A stretch of 64,000 bases of DNA from Pseudomonas kermanshahensis (GTDB lineage Bacteria > Pseudomonadota > Gammaproteobacteria > Pseudomonadales > Pseudomonadaceae): positions 310,001 through 374,000 of the forward strand of contig NZ_JABWRY020000001.1 in the NCBI RefSeq assembly GCF_014269205.2, written 5' to 3'. Below are positions 7,920-17,376 of the stretch, in pieces. Positions within the stretch are counted from its first letter, which is position 1. Every line of letters begins with the position of its first letter. Both the position numbers and the translations under genes were made by a program. The notes beneath the pieces were generated by a model, which was not told where the DNA came from, did not search any database, and saw nothing but the letters and a program-made list of their open reading frames with translations.

Positions 7920-7938
7920 ACAATGATTCTTGTTACGT
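7920..7938. promoter_or_regulatory. Weak Fur-box-like site before the receptor
   Basis: GACAATGATTCTTGTTACG matches the 19-bp Fur consensus at about 12 positions. It overlaps the 3' end of the fecR gene and precedes the receptor start by 66 bases. A direct Fur effect on the receptor is possible; FecI-type control is more likely. Confidence 0.3.
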
Positions 7939-8901
7939 ATACGCGCGCGCCGTGACGGTGACCCAGTAGGGCGTGCGGTAGTGGATGTCCACCGGCAGCG
8001 TCTGGCTCAAAGCGCGCAGAATCTGATCGGTGTCGCGCAGCTGGAAGGTGCCGGAGATCAGCAGCCGGGCCACGGCGGGGTCGCAACGCAGCAAGCCAGG
8101 CCGATAGCGCCCAAGCTCGCTGATGAAGTCATCCAGGCGCGTCTTTTCTACCCGCAGCACATGGTTGAGCCAGTCGAGGCGCTGCTCGGCCAGCGGCATG
8201 GGGGGCTGTACAGCCTGGAGGCTGACCTGGGTTTGCTGGCCGGCGGCCAGGCGCACCAAGCCGTCGTCACCCCATGCCAGGCGAGGACGCACTTCGACAG
8301 CGCCCTCTAGCGCGGCGAGGAACGTGCTGCCTGGGTACTGACGCACCAGCAAGCGGCTGCCGAGCGGGCTGATGTGCGCTTCGGCGGTATCGACGATAAA
8401 CGGGCGCCTGGCAGGCTCACGGGGCAGCTCGACCAGCATCTCGCCGGCGATCAGGCGCACGCGGCGAACGCTGTCGTCGTAGGCGATATCGACGGCGCTG
8501 CCGGTGTTCAGGCGTAGCTGCCCGCCATCCGGCAAGGGCACGCTGCGCTGCTCCCCGGTGGCCGTGCGCACGTCCGCCTGCCACTCGCGCCACGGCAGCC
8601 CCCGGTAGGCTGCGAGGCCAATCGGGGCGGCGGCAATCAGCAATGCGAGGGTCTTGAGTGCCTGCCTGCGCTCCAGGCTGCGCGGGCGCTCCAGCGCCGT
8701 GCGGGTGGGTTCCCCGCTAAGTTGCTGGGCACGGCTGCTGAAGCGCTCGGCCAGTTGCCAAGCGCGTTCGTGGTCAGCGTGCCGCGCCCGCCATTCGGCG
8801 CCGGCGGCATGTTCGGCGGCGCCGGCGCTGCTGTTCTGCAAACGCACGAACCAGCTGGCGGCTTCGCGGGCAATGCGCCGGTCGATGGGGGTATTACTCA
8901 T
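7933..8901 (-). CDS. fecR: FecR-family anti-sigma factor
   Basis: 322 residues from ATG at 8901 (MSNTPIDRRIAREAASWFVR). The N-terminal DUF4880 region reads REAASWFVRLQ ... WRARHADHERAWQLAERF, a single membrane helix follows (TLALLIAAAPIGLAAY, about residues 85-100), and the periplasmic FecR domain contains TATGEQRSVPLPDGGQLRLNTGS. The C-terminal part resembles an STN-type domain that contacts the receptor. The start overlaps the end of the sigma-factor gene by 8 nt, so translation is coupled. It holds the adjacent FecI protein inactive until the receptor signals. Confidence 0.9.
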   Translation of the reverse strand: MSNTPIDRRIAREAASWFVRLQNSSAGAAEHAAGAEWRARHADHERAWQLAERFSSRAQQLSGEPTRTALERPRSLERRQALKTLALLIAAAPIGLAAYRGLPWREWQADVRTATGEQRSVPLPDGGQLRLNTGSAVDIAYDDSVRRVRLIAGEMLVELPREPARRPFIVDTAEAHISPLGSRLLVRQYPGSTFLAALEGAVEVRPRLAWGDDGLVRLAAGQQTQVSLQAVQPPMPLAEQRLDWLNHVLRVEKTRLDDFISELGRYRPGLLRCDPAVARLLISGTFQLRDTDQILRALSQTLPVDIHYRTPYWVTVTARAYT

Positions 8902-9427
8902 CGTGCGTACTGGCGAGCACGATGCATTCTTCAAACGCCCGCGCCAGGTGGCGTTGCACGGTACGGACGCTGAGCTTGAGCCGGCTGGCGATCTCTTCTT
9001 GGGTATAGCCTTCCAGCTGCGCCATCAGGAACGCCTGTCGGCTTGGGGCGGGCAGGAGGGCCAGTACCTGGTCGATCTCGTCGAGGGCTTCGAGCACCAG
9101 CGCCTGATTTTCCAGCGACGGTGCCAGTGCTTCTGGCGTTTCCGCCAGCGCGGCCAAGTAGGCTTGCTCCAGCGAGCGGCGGCGATAGAAGTTGAGGGCC
9201 AGGCGATTGGCGATTGTGGCCAGATAGGCGCGCGGGGCCGTGTAGTTCAGCGCCTCGCCGGTTGCACTGCTGAGCAGCCGCACGAAGGTGTCCTGGGCCA
9301 GGTCCGCAGCATCGGCGGCACTGCCCAAGCGCTTGCGCAGCCAGTTCTGCAGCCAGCCGTGGTGGTGGCTGTAGAGCTGATCGATGGCCTGATGCGGGTG
9401 ATGATTTGCCGATGAGGTGGATTGCAC
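8894..9427 (-). CDS. fecI: ECF sigma factor, FecI type
   Basis: 177 residues from GTG at 9427 (VQSTSSANHHPHQAIDQLY). Region 2 is visible as LYSHHHGWLQNWLRKRLG ... DLAQDTFVRLL and region 4 as QLEGYTQEEIASRLKLSVRT followed by VQRHLARA. It directs RNA polymerase to the receptor gene two cistrons downstream. The GTG has no obvious Shine-Dalgarno site. A Fur-box-like sequence lies 15 bases upstream, so the cassette should be silent in iron-replete cells. Confidence 0.9.
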   Translation of the reverse strand: MQSTSSANHHPHQAIDQLYSHHHGWLQNWLRKRLGSAADAADLAQDTFVRLLSSATGEALNYTAPRAYLATIANRLALNFYRRRSLEQAYLAALAETPEALAPSLENQALVLEALDEIDQVLALLPAPSRQAFLMAQLEGYTQEEIASRLKLSVRTVQRHLARAFEECIVLASTHDE

Positions 9428-9441
9428 GGGATACGATAGAT

Positions 9442-9460
9442 GTTAATGAGAATTCATCGC
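9442..9460. promoter_or_regulatory. Fur box before fecI
   Basis: GTTAATGAGAATTCATCGC matches the 19-bp Fur consensus at 12 positions, including the ATGAGAAT core. It lies 15 bases upstream of the fecI start. Iron-dependent repression of fecI-like genes by Fur is well established in Pseudomonas. Confidence 0.65.
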
Positions 9461-9526
9461 ATTCTATCAGCATACGTTCGGCCAGGTGCAAGCAAAAGGT
9501 TAAGCGCTTGCTGAACCTTCACAGCC

Positions 9527-10486
9527 TCATCTGTCTCGCACCCATGCGGGCACGACGCGCACATAAATTAACTCGCTCACCAACTCCACCAGCGTTTGGG
9601 TAATCACCGCCGCCGCCGCCAACCCGCGCAGGTCGTCCGGCAACGCCAACGCCAACGGCAACACCACCAGCGAGTTGCGCGTCGAAGCGCTGAACGTCAC
9701 CGATCTCACCTCGGCCACCGGCAAACGCATCAGCCGCGCGGTGGCAAAGCCGATCACCGGCGCCAGCAGCATGAAGCCGAGGTACACCGGGATCACGGGC
9801 AGCAAGCGCTCGAAATCGCGCAGCACGGCGGCAATCTGCGAGCCGATCACCACCACCAGCACCCATGCCATCGCCGGTACCGGCATCCACGCCCAGGCGT
9901 CGTTCCACTTCGATGCCACGCGGGAGCGGCGGGCGCTGGCGCTGGTCAGCACGGCGAGAATCATCGGCAACACAATCAACAGGGCAAACGCTTCCACGAA
10001 GGGCGTGATGGAAATTGCCACAGCGTTATCGTCACCCAGCATCAACGCCAGGTACACCGGCAGCAGGACCAATTGCATCAACAGCAGCAGCGGCGTGGCG
10101 GCGAGGGTCTGGCGTGAGTCGCCTTTGCCGATGTGGGTGAACACCACCACGTAGTCGATGCAGGGGGTTAGCAACACCAGCAGGGCGCCGATCAGGATGG
10201 CCGGGTGCGCGACCAAGCCGCGGGTGATTGCCCAGACCAGCAGTGGGATGATGACGAAGTTGGCCAGTAGCAGTGCACTGATGAAGCGACGGTTGCCCAG
10301 GCCTTGGCGCAGGTCGAGGAAGGGGATCTGCAGGAACATCGCGTACATCAGCACGGCAATGACGGGGGTGATCAGGGCTTGCAGATGGTGTGCGGTGTCG
10401 GTGGCCAGCAGGCCGAAGGCAAGGGCTGCGAGCACTGCCGCGAAGTAGACCGGAATTTGATGAGTTTCGAGTTGCTCTCTGGTCAA
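9527..10486 (-). CDS. Arsenite permease / bile acid:sodium symporter family (ACR3-like)
   Basis: 319 residues if started at TTG 10486 (LTREQLETHQIPVYFAAVL), which has AGGA 7 nt upstream. An ATG at 10546 would add 20 residues but has no ribosome-binding site. About ten hydrophobic helices are visible, and TPCIDYVVVFTHIGKG is the conserved cysteine motif of ACR3 arsenite exporters. It probably extrudes arsenite or a related anion; no arsR or arsC gene is nearby, so the substrate is uncertain. It lies directly downstream of a hypothetical gene on the same strand. Confidence 0.8.
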   Translation of the reverse strand: MTREQLETHQIPVYFAAVLAALAFGLLATDTAHHLQALITPVIAVLMYAMFLQIPFLDLRQGLGNRRFISALLLANFVIIPLLVWAITRGLVAHPAILIGALLVLLTPCIDYVVVFTHIGKGDSRQTLAATPLLLLMQLVLLPVYLALMLGDDNAVAISITPFVEAFALLIVLPMILAVLTSASARRSRVASKWNDAWAWMPVPAMAWVLVVVIGSQIAAVLRDFERLLPVIPVYLGFMLLAPVIGFATARLMRLPVAEVRSVTFSASTRNSLVVLPLALALPDDLRGLAAAAVITQTLVELVSELIYVRVVPAWVRDR

Positions 10487-10556
10487 GGCAGGGTCCTGTG
10501 CGCGCGCGGGTTTTGAAGCGGCACAGGGTAATACGTGAAGGCCCATGCAGGCGACA

Positions 10557-11147
10557 TCAGGTGTTCAGCCAATCCACCCCGCGTTGTGCAATCAACAGGC
10601 TCAGGGTGCATTGCTGGGCAGCGGCGTAGCACGCCAGAAAGCCGCCCACCGGGTAGAGGTTGTGAATTTCCATGGGGTGGCCGTTGCTGGCGATCATCTG
10701 GATTTCTCGCCGGTCATCTTCAAGTTGTGCCAGGTCGAACGGGGCGCCGGTTTGCGCATCGACCAAGGTCCACAGGCTAGGATCTTGCGCCTCGATGGCC
10801 TGAGCGGCCACCAGGCCTTCGGCGGTGGTGAATATGCCTTTACCGAAATGAGGCCCGCTGCGCACATACAGTCGATAACCTGCGTCGCTATAGCGAAAAT
10901 ACAGCAGCATCGCGCACTGATCGTCGCCTTTGTCGAACGGGATCAACCCAAAGCCCTGACCGTGCTGCCAATCATCGTCCGTGCCGTTGAGCATGCCGAG
11001 CGCGTGGGCGCCTTCAATGGCGTAACCCGGTACTTCAGTGGGTGTGACCAGGCTCACGTGCCCTGTGCACAGGCAGTCCAGGCTGTTCACCGGTGATTCG
11101 GCGATCTGCAGGGTAGCTGTAAAGGAGCGTGTTTTGTTATCTGCCAT
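10557..11147 (-). CDS. Conserved hypothetical protein
   Basis: 196 residues, MADNKTRSFTATLQIAESPV. It has no signal peptide or membrane segment and looks like a soluble beta-rich protein (YFRYSDAGYRLYVRSGPHFG). I do not recognise a family. Its end lies 70 nt before the preferred permease start (10 nt before the alternative ATG), so the two may be co-transcribed. A function in metal or stress response would be pure inference. Confidence 0.6.
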   Translation of the reverse strand: MADNKTRSFTATLQIAESPVNSLDCLCTGHVSLVTPTEVPGYAIEGAHALGMLNGTDDDWQHGQGFGLIPFDKGDDQCAMLLYFRYSDAGYRLYVRSGPHFGKGIFTTAEGLVAAQAIEAQDPSLWTLVDAQTGAPFDLAQLEDDRREIQMIASNGHPMEIHNLYPVGGFLACYAAAQQCTLSLLIAQRGVDWLNT

Positions 11148-11237
11148 GGGGTGCCTCCGGCTCGGCGTGGGGGAGGCTGCAGGCTAGGGTGTCTTGCGCA
11201 GGGGTGCCATTTGGAACAGGTTCCGCAAAGCGGGCAC

Positions 11238-11267
11238 AAAAAAGCCCGGCGCAAGGCCGGGCTTTTT
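11238..11267. terminator. Bidirectional terminator downstream of glyA
   Basis: AAAAAAGCCCGGC, loop GCAAG, GCCGGGCTTTTT. The A-run and T-run on both sides let it serve the minus-strand glyA gene. Confidence 0.85.
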
Positions 11268-11286
11268 CACATCAGGCTGGCGCCAA

Positions 11287-12540
11287 TCAGTTGCCGTAAA
11301 CCGGCAGCTTCTTGCAGATGGCCTTGACCTTCTCACGCACGGCATCGATCACCGCTTCGTTGTTCAGGTCAGCCAGGATGTCGCAGATCCAGCCGGCCAG
11401 TTCCTTGCACTCTGCTTCTTTGAAGCCACGGGTGGTCACGGCTGGGGTGCCGAAACGCAGGCCCGAGGTGACGAACGGGGAACGTGGGTCGTTCGGTACC
11501 GAGTTCTTGTTGACGGTAATGAAGGCTTTGCCCAGTGCGGCGTCAGCGTCCTTACCGGAGATTTCCTGCTTGATCAGCGACAGCAGGAACAGGTGGTTTT
11601 GGGTGCCGCCAGAAACGACGTCGAAACCACGCTCGATGAACACGCTGGCCATGGCCTGGGCGTTTTTCACCACTTGCTGCTGGTAAGCCTTGAACTCAGG
11701 CTGCAGGGCTTCTTTGAAGCAGATCGCCTTGGCCGCGATGACGTGCTCCAGCGGGCCGCCTTGGGCGCCTGGGAAGACAGCGGAGTTCAGCTTCTTCTCG
11801 ATGTCGGCGTTGGCACGGGCCAGGATCAGGCCGCCACGTGGACCGCGCAGGGTCTTGTGGGTGGTGGTGGTGACCACGTCGGCGAACGGCACAGGGTTCG
11901 GGTACACGCCAGCGGCAACCAGGCCAGCAACGTGGGCCATGTCGACGAACAGGTAGGCACCGACCTTGTCGGCGATGGCGCGGAAGCGTGGGAAGTCCAG
12001 CACCTGCGAGTAGGCCGAGAAGCCGGCAACGATCATCTTCGGCTTGTGCTCTACAGCCAGGCGCTCGACTTCGTCGTAGTCGATCAGGCCGTTGCCGTCG
12101 ATGCCGTACTGGATGGCGTTGTACAGCTTGCCCGAAGAGCTGACGCTGGCGCCGTGGGTCAGGTGACCACCGTGGGCCAGGCTCATGCCCAGGATGGTGT
12201 CACCGGCCGACAGCAGGGCCAGGTAAACGGCGGCGTTGGCCTGGGAGCCAGCGTGCGGCTGGACGTTGGCGTAGTCGGCGCCGAACAGCTCTTTGGCGCG
12301 GTCGATGGCCAGTTGCTCGACCACGTCGACGTATTCGCAACCACCGTAGTAACGCTTGCCTGGGTAGCCTTCAGCGTACTTGTTGGTCAGAACCGAACCC
12401 TGGGCTTCCATGACAGCCGGGCTGGTGTAGTTTTCCGAAGCGATCAGCTCGATATGCTCTTCCTGGCGCAGAGCTTCTTGCTGCATGGCTTCGAAGAGCT
12501 CGGCGTCGTACTTGGCAATGGTCAAATCACGGCTGAACAT
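11287..12540 (-). CDS. glyA: Serine hydroxymethyltransferase
   Basis: 417 residues from ATG at 12540 ([19 protein letters not shown]), with GAGG 6-7 nt upstream. It shows [41 protein letters not shown] and the pyridoxal-phosphate lysine in [14 protein letters not shown] (near residue 229). It interconverts serine and glycine and loads tetrahydrofolate with a one-carbon unit. Length equals the bacterial norm of about 417. Its neighbour on the far side is the morA-like gene, the same arrangement as glyA3-morA in P. aeruginosa. Confidence 0.97.
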   Translation of the reverse strand: MFSRDLTIAKYDAELFEAMQQEALRQEEHIELIASENYTSPAVMEAQGSVLTNKYAEGYPGKRYYGGCEYVDVVEQLAIDRAKELFGADYANVQPHAGSQANAAVYLALLSAGDTILGMSLAHGGHLTHGASVSSSGKLYNAIQYGIDGNGLIDYDEVERLAVEHKPKMIVAGFSAYSQVLDFPRFRAIADKVGAYLFVDMAHVAGLVAAGVYPNPVPFADVVTTTTHKTLRGPRGGLILARANADIEKKLNSAVFPGAQGGPLEHVIAAKAICFKEALQPEFKAYQQQVVKNAQAMASVFIERGFDVVSGGTQNHLFLLSLIKQEISGKDADAALGKAFITVNKNSVPNDPRSPFVTSGLRFGTPAVTTRGFKEAECKELAGWICDILADLNNEAVIDAVREKVKAICKKLPVYGN

Positions 12541-12723
12541 GGCGGTCCTCAAGGATCGGGCTGAATTGGGGGGGCATTCTAACCGATTGCTTCGGGCCTG
12601 GCATATGAAGTGACGTCAAGTCGCGGACCAAAGGCCTTCATGTTGCATCCCGCAGCCTGCCTGGGCTGGAGTTGACTTTCAGGTCCGTTTTTTGCGGCGC
12701 CAATTACAGCGTTGGCGCTGTGC

Positions 12724-12821
12724 TTGTAGGAGCAGCCTTGTGCTGCGAAGAGGCCGGTGACAGCAGTAAAGATTCAGGGCGCGGTCGCCGGCCTCTTCGC
12801 AGCACAAGGCTGCTCCTACAA
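12724..12821. repeat. REP/BIME inverted repeat with 34-bp perfect arms
   Basis: The arm at 12724-12757 (TTGTAGGAGCAGCCTTGTGC ...) is the exact reverse complement of 12788-12821, with a 30-nt spacer. This is the AGCAGCCTTGTGCTGC variant of Pseudomonas REP sequences. It lies between glyA and the morA-like gene and may end transcription or bind gyrase/IHF as REPs do. Confidence 0.85.
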
Positions 12822-12840
12822 AAAAGACGGCAGTGGAATC

Positions 12841-15800
12841 CTACTGGAACATGAACAGCGTCTCGTTGGCGAACTGCGCCTCGAACTGATGCGCCGGCAT
12901 CGGCCGCCCGAACAGGTAGCCCTGCACCTCGTCGCAACCATGCTCACGCAAGAACTCCAGCTGCTCATGGGTTTCCACGCCCTCGGCGATTACCGCCAGG
13001 TTCAGGCTGTGGGCCATGGCAATGATCGCCCGGGCAATCTGCGCGTCCTGCTCGCCCTCGGGCAAGCCGTCGACGAAGGTGCGGTCGATCTTCAGCACGT
13101 CGATGGGGAACTGCTTGAGGTAGTTGAGCGACGAGTACCCGGTGCCAAAGTCGTCCACCGCAATGCTCAGGCCAAGATTCTTCAGGCTGGCGAGAATCTG
13201 CAAGGCCTCATTCACCTCGCGCATCAGGATGCTTTCGGTCAGCTCCAGTTCCAGGCACGCCGGCGGCAGCCCGATGTCTTCCAGGATGGTGGCGATGCGC
13301 GTGCCCAGCTGGCCGTCGGAGAACTGCCGCGCCGAGATGTTCACCGACACCTTCGGTACCCGCACTTTGGCTTTGTGCCAAGCCTTGAGCTGTCGGCTGG
13401 CCTCACGCAGTACCCAGTCGCCGACGTCCACCACCAGGCCCAGCTCTTCGATCACCGGGATGAAGTCGCCCGGCGGCACTAGGCCGCGGGTGGGGTGGCG
13501 CCAGCGCAGCAAGGCTTCGGCGCCGGTCAGGCGTTTGCCATCGCCACTGAACTGCGGCTGGTAGTAGAGGATGAACTCGTTCTGCTCCATGGCATGGCGC
13601 AGGTCGCTTTCCAGCTCCAGGCGCTCCAGGGCACTGGCGTTCATCTCGGCCTGGTAGAACTGGAAGTTGTTCTTGCCGCGCTCCTTGGCGTGGTACATCG
13701 CGGTGTCGGCGTTTTTCATCAACTGGCTCAGTTCGCTGCCATCTTGCGGGCTGAGGGCGATGCCGATACTGGCCGTAACGAAAAACTCGCGGTTCTCCAG
13801 CACGAAGGGCCGTACCAGGCTGGCGAGGATGTTCTCGGCCACGTGGATGGCGCGGTTCAGCGCCATCTCGCGGGTCGCACGCGGTTGCAGCAGCAAGGTG
13901 AACTCGTCGCCGCCCATGCGTGCCACGGTGTCGTCGTCATCCACGCAGGCCAGCAGGCGCAGGGCCATGTCTTTGAGCATGCGATCGCCTGCGGCATGGC
14001 CGAGGGAGTCGTTGATCGGCTTGAAACGGTCCAGGTCGAGGAACATCAACACCACCCACGCCTTTTGCCGTTCGGCCTGTTGCAGGGCCGTGTGCAGGCG
14101 GTCCTGGAACAGCGTGCGGTTGGGCAGGTGGGTGAGGGCGTCGTAGTAGGCCAGGCGGTGGATGCGCTGTTCGCTGGCCTTGCGCTCGCTGATGTCGGTG
14201 AAGAAGCACACGTAGCTGGCCAGGTCGCCTTCGTCGTCCAGCACTGCCGTGATGCCGACCCAGGCCGGGTAGTGGTCGCCATCGCGGCGCTTGAGCCACA
14301 CTTCGCCTTCCCAGCTGCCGCGCTGGTGCAACTGCTTGACCACGTAGCGCAGGTGGCCTTCCTGCTGTTGCTCGACGGTGAGCATGCCAGGCAGCTGGTC
14401 GAGCACGTCGCTGACGGCATAGCCGCTGACCCGGCTGAACGCCTCGTTGGCCTGGACGATGTAGCCGGCCGGGTCGGTGATGAGGATGGCCGAGGTCGAG
14501 TGCTCGAATACCGTGGCGGCCATGCGCAGGTCTTTTTCGGCGCGGCGTTGCTGGCTGATGTCGCGGCCAACCCCAAGCACGCCTTCGAAGCGCTCCTGGT
14601 CGTCCCACACCAATACCAGGCGCAGCTCGATCGGGATCTTGCGGCCATCGGCGCGCAGGCAGTCGAACAGGAACAGTTGGGTGGGCAACTGGCAACGCAA
14701 CTGGGCCAGTTGCTCGCCGTTGCCCATGGCATTGCTGACGCGCTCCATCAGGCTGTAGATGCCGGTCAGCTGGGCCGGGTTGGCGATGATCGATTGCCAG
14801 CCGTTGTCGAAGATCCACTCAGCCTGATAACCCAGTACCGCTTTGACCGAGGGGCTGACGTAGTTGAGCTGCAGTTGGCTGTCGGTGGAGAAAATCACGT
14901 CGCTGATGCTTTCGGCCAACATGCGGTAGCGCTGTTCGCTGTCGCGCAGCGACTGGCTGGCCTCGATCTGTACGGTAACGTCCTTGCCCACGCCGATGAT
15001 GCGCATCACTTGGCCGTCGTGGTCGCGGGTCAGCACCTGTTCGCGAATGTCGTAGCAGCGCCAGCCACCGTCGTGGTGACGGAAGCGCAGTTGGCAGTGC
15101 AGCGGCTGGCTGTGGCCGGTGGCTCGTTGATGCTGGCGCAGGGCCTGGAAGTGCGTGGCGTCTTCGGGGTGCAGCAGCAGCTCCCAGAAGCGGTCGCCCA
15201 TCTGTGCCAGCTCTGTGCGGTCGTAGCCCAGGGTTTGGCCGAGGTGGCGGTTGCTGAAGATCATGCGCTGGCTCGGCACGTCCTGCACGTAGAGCTGGTC
15301 GGGCACGGTACGCACCACGTCCGACCAGAAACTCTCGCGTTCGAGCAGGGACAGCTCCACTTGTTTGCGGCTGGTGATGTCGCTGATGCTGAGGATCACC
15401 GCCTGGTAGTCGCGGCGTTGCAGCGGCAGGCGGGCCATCAGCCACAGGTGCAGTTCGCCGCCCAGCGGTGCGGGCAGGCGCACTTCCAGTTCCAGCAGCG
15501 AGCGCTGTTCGATCAGTGCATCGATCAGTTGCATGCCGATGCTGTCGCGGCCATCGCCGCTGCCGTCTATCAGGCGCTGCCAGGCACCTTCGTGGCATTC
15601 GACGTTGAGCAACTGGCGCGCCACCTGGTTGATCTCGGTGATCTTCAACTCCTGCAACAGCGAGCGGCGCAGGTTAGGGTCCAGGGCCAGGCTGTGCTTG
15701 AGCGCAGCGTGGTTGCGCAGGTGGTAGCGGTCGAGCTGGCCGGGCAGGCTGGAAAGGTCGAGCACGCACAAGGCAACACCGGTGCCTTCGAAAATTTCTT

Positions 15801-16719
15801 GATAGCGCCGGCGGTCTTCCTGCAGTGCGCGCTGGCGGCGGCGCATGTTGATCAACGCCAGCACCGGCAGCAGGGCACAGAACAGCACCAGCAGGCACTT
15901 GCCGATCAGTGCCGGTAGTAGCTTCTGCTGGGCCCGCTGGGCGTCAAATAGGCCGCGCAGTTGCCAGGTGCTGTTGTCGATGAACGCCAGCATCACGCTC
16001 TGCAGCGGTGCCGGGCTGGTCTGCGCGATGGCGTGGCGGTCCAGCACCGCGCCGTTGCGGCTGTTTTCCAGCAGCCACAAGGGGTGGCCTGGGCTGTCCA
16101 GGTGCACGGTGAGGGTGCGGTAATACGCGTCGGACAGGCGCAGCAGCCAGTAGCCGCGGTCCTGCTCGGTGGACTGGCGCAGCAACAGGTAAATGGTGCG
16201 GTTGTCCGCCGAGTTGGCAAAGAAATACGGGCGACCCTGGTTCAGCGTCAGCAGCTCGCCAATCAATTGGCGGTCAGGGCTGCCGGCCAGGCTGTCGGCG
16301 CGGACCTGCCCACTGGTGTCTAGCCAGGCCAGGTCACGCAGGGCGGGCAGGCGCGTGCGCAGGGTATCGAGCAGGCTGGGCAGGGCTGCCGGCGTCGGCG
16401 CATTGACGTAGGGCTGCACCACATTCACGGCCTGCTGGGCCTTCAACGCCATGTTCAGGCTGAGGTGGTCGGCCAGCTCCGCAGTGGCCTCCAGGCTTTG
16501 CTTGCGCAGGTCGGCTTGGGTGTGGCGGAACTGGGCGAACAGCTGCCACAGCAACAGGCCAAGCAGAATCAGGGCCAACAGGGCCAGCGCACCCTTGATC
16601 GACCCGCGCAGGGAAGCGACGGGGGCCATTGGTGCGGGACGCAGCGACGACGGTTGAGAGAGATTGGTCAAGCGTTGGTCCTGCGATTGGGCTGGCGATG
16701 GCAGGGATTGATCATGCAC
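12841..16719 (-). CDS. morA: MorA-like membrane GGDEF/EAL sensor protein
   Basis: 1292 residues. Two membrane helices (about 43-60 and 268-290) bracket a periplasmic sensory region. Several PAS/PAC domains follow (SEQRYRMLAESISDVIFSTD, VFEHSTSAILITDPAGYIV), then a GGDEF domain with an intact MGGDEF active site near residue 936 and an EAL domain with EALLRW near 1067 and DDFGTGYSSL. Both motifs are intact, so diguanylate cyclase and phosphodiesterase activities are both plausible. MorA of P. putida and P. aeruginosa controls flagellar timing and biofilm formation, and also lies beside glyA. The chosen ATG lacks a clear ribosome-binding site. Confidence 0.88.
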   Translation of the reverse strand: MHDQSLPSPAQSQDQRLTNLSQPSSLRPAPMAPVASLRGSIKGALALLALILLGLLLWQLFAQFRHTQADLRKQSLEATAELADHLSLNMALKAQQAVNVVQPYVNAPTPAALPSLLDTLRTRLPALRDLAWLDTSGQVRADSLAGSPDRQLIGELLTLNQGRPYFFANSADNRTIYLLLRQSTEQDRGYWLLRLSDAYYRTLTVHLDSPGHPLWLLENSRNGAVLDRHAIAQTSPAPLQSVMLAFIDNSTWQLRGLFDAQRAQQKLLPALIGKCLLVLFCALLPVLALINMRRRQRALQEDRRRYQEIFEGTGVALCVLDLSSLPGQLDRYHLRNHAALKHSLALDPNLRRSLLQELKITEINQVARQLLNVECHEGAWQRLIDGSGDGRDSIGMQLIDALIEQRSLLELEVRLPAPLGGELHLWLMARLPLQRRDYQAVILSISDITSRKQVELSLLERESFWSDVVRTVPDQLYVQDVPSQRMIFSNRHLGQTLGYDRTELAQMGDRFWELLLHPEDATHFQALRQHQRATGHSQPLHCQLRFRHHDGGWRCYDIREQVLTRDHDGQVMRIIGVGKDVTVQIEASQSLRDSEQRYRMLAESISDVIFSTDSQLQLNYVSPSVKAVLGYQAEWIFDNGWQSIIANPAQLTGIYSLMERVSNAMGNGEQLAQLRCQLPTQLFLFDCLRADGRKIPIELRLVLVWDDQERFEGVLGVGRDISQQRRAEKDLRMAATVFEHSTSAILITDPAGYIVQANEAFSRVSGYAVSDVLDQLPGMLTVEQQQEGHLRYVVKQLHQRGSWEGEVWLKRRDGDHYPAWVGITAVLDDEGDLASYVCFFTDISERKASEQRIHRLAYYDALTHLPNRTLFQDRLHTALQQAERQKAWVVLMFLDLDRFKPINDSLGHAAGDRMLKDMALRLLACVDDDDTVARMGGDEFTLLLQPRATREMALNRAIHVAENILASLVRPFVLENREFFVTASIGIALSPQDGSELSQLMKNADTAMYHAKERGKNNFQFYQAEMNASALERLELESDLRHAMEQNEFILYYQPQFSGDGKRLTGAEALLRWRHPTRGLVPPGDFIPVIEELGLVVDVGDWVLREASRQLKAWHKAKVRVPKVSVNISARQFSDGQLGTRIATILEDIGLPPACLELELTESILMREVNEALQILASLKNLGLSIAVDDFGTGYSSLNYLKQFPIDVLKIDRTFVDGLPEGEQDAQIARAIIAMAHSLNLAVIAEGVETHEQLEFLREHGCDEVQGYLFGRPMPAHQFEAQFANETLFMFQ

Positions 16720-16916
16720 GGTTGGTGCCGGTGTCTGGTTGCCAGACCGCGGTGGCGCACTATAAGGCCGGACACCCTAAACGGGCTAGCATGCCTAGGA
16801 TTATGGCAAAGTGCCAGCCCCTCCTTGTCCGGTGATCGTCGCCGTTCCGACGGTCGTGGTGGCGCCCTGTGGTTCGGCAAGCCCCTGCAACCTGTGCGAG
16901 AATGCCGCCCGCTTCA

Positions 16917-17357
16917 ATGACAACGCTTCGGAGATGTTCGGTTTTGGTTACTCACTTTTCCTCCAATGGCCTCGATTCCGCCTGTGGGCGCAGCAGTCAG
17001 ACCCTTGTCAGCACTGCCGTGACCGCGGACGTATCCTGCAAGTCGTGCCAGCGTTCGCTGGTCAAACCGGAGGCGGCCGCCGCCTCGAAAAGCAAGGCCC
17101 CGTCGCTGGCCGAACTGCGCAAGACCGCCAAGGCGGCGGCAGCACCGGCAGCCGTGGCAGCACCGGCAGTGCCCGCGGTCGCGGCCAAGCCTGCGGCCAA
17201 GGTCGTTAGCGTGCCTGCGGCGCAGCCGGCCAAGGCCGTTGAGCAGCCTGCCCGCAGTGGCGGGTTCAGCGTCAAGTCTGCCTGGGCCGCGCGCCTGGCC
17301 GAGCAGGGCGACCGTTGCCGGTTGCCGCGGGGCAAGGTCAAGCAGCGTCACGTCTGA
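16917..17357 (+). CDS. Small protein with putative zinc motif and Ala/Pro/Lys-rich tail
   Basis: 146 residues from ATG at 16917 (MTTLRRCSVLVTHFSSNGLD). The N-terminal part has H-x(n)-ACGR and, 21 residues on, SCKSC, a pattern seen in small zinc-binding phage and Pseudomonas proteins (His/Cys then CxxC). Residues about 55-115 are low-complexity alanine, proline and lysine. The basic C-terminus reads GKVKQRHV. The start has no good ribosome-binding site; a longer frame to 16869 exists. I cannot assign a function; nucleic-acid binding would fit the basic composition. Confidence 0.55.
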   Translation: MTTLRRCSVLVTHFSSNGLDSACGRSSQTLVSTAVTADVSCKSCQRSLVKPEAAAASKSKAPSLAELRKTAKAAAAPAAVAAPAVPAVAAKPAAKVVSVPAAQPAKAVEQPARSGGFSVKSAWAARLAEQGDRCRLPRGKVKQRHV

Positions 17358-17376
17358 GCTTTTCAAGGTCAGTTCT

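Noticed and set aside
13495..15918. 807-residue frame antisense to the morA-like gene
   Set aside because: A typical GC-rich shadow frame; the opposite strand carries clear PAS, GGDEF and EAL domains.
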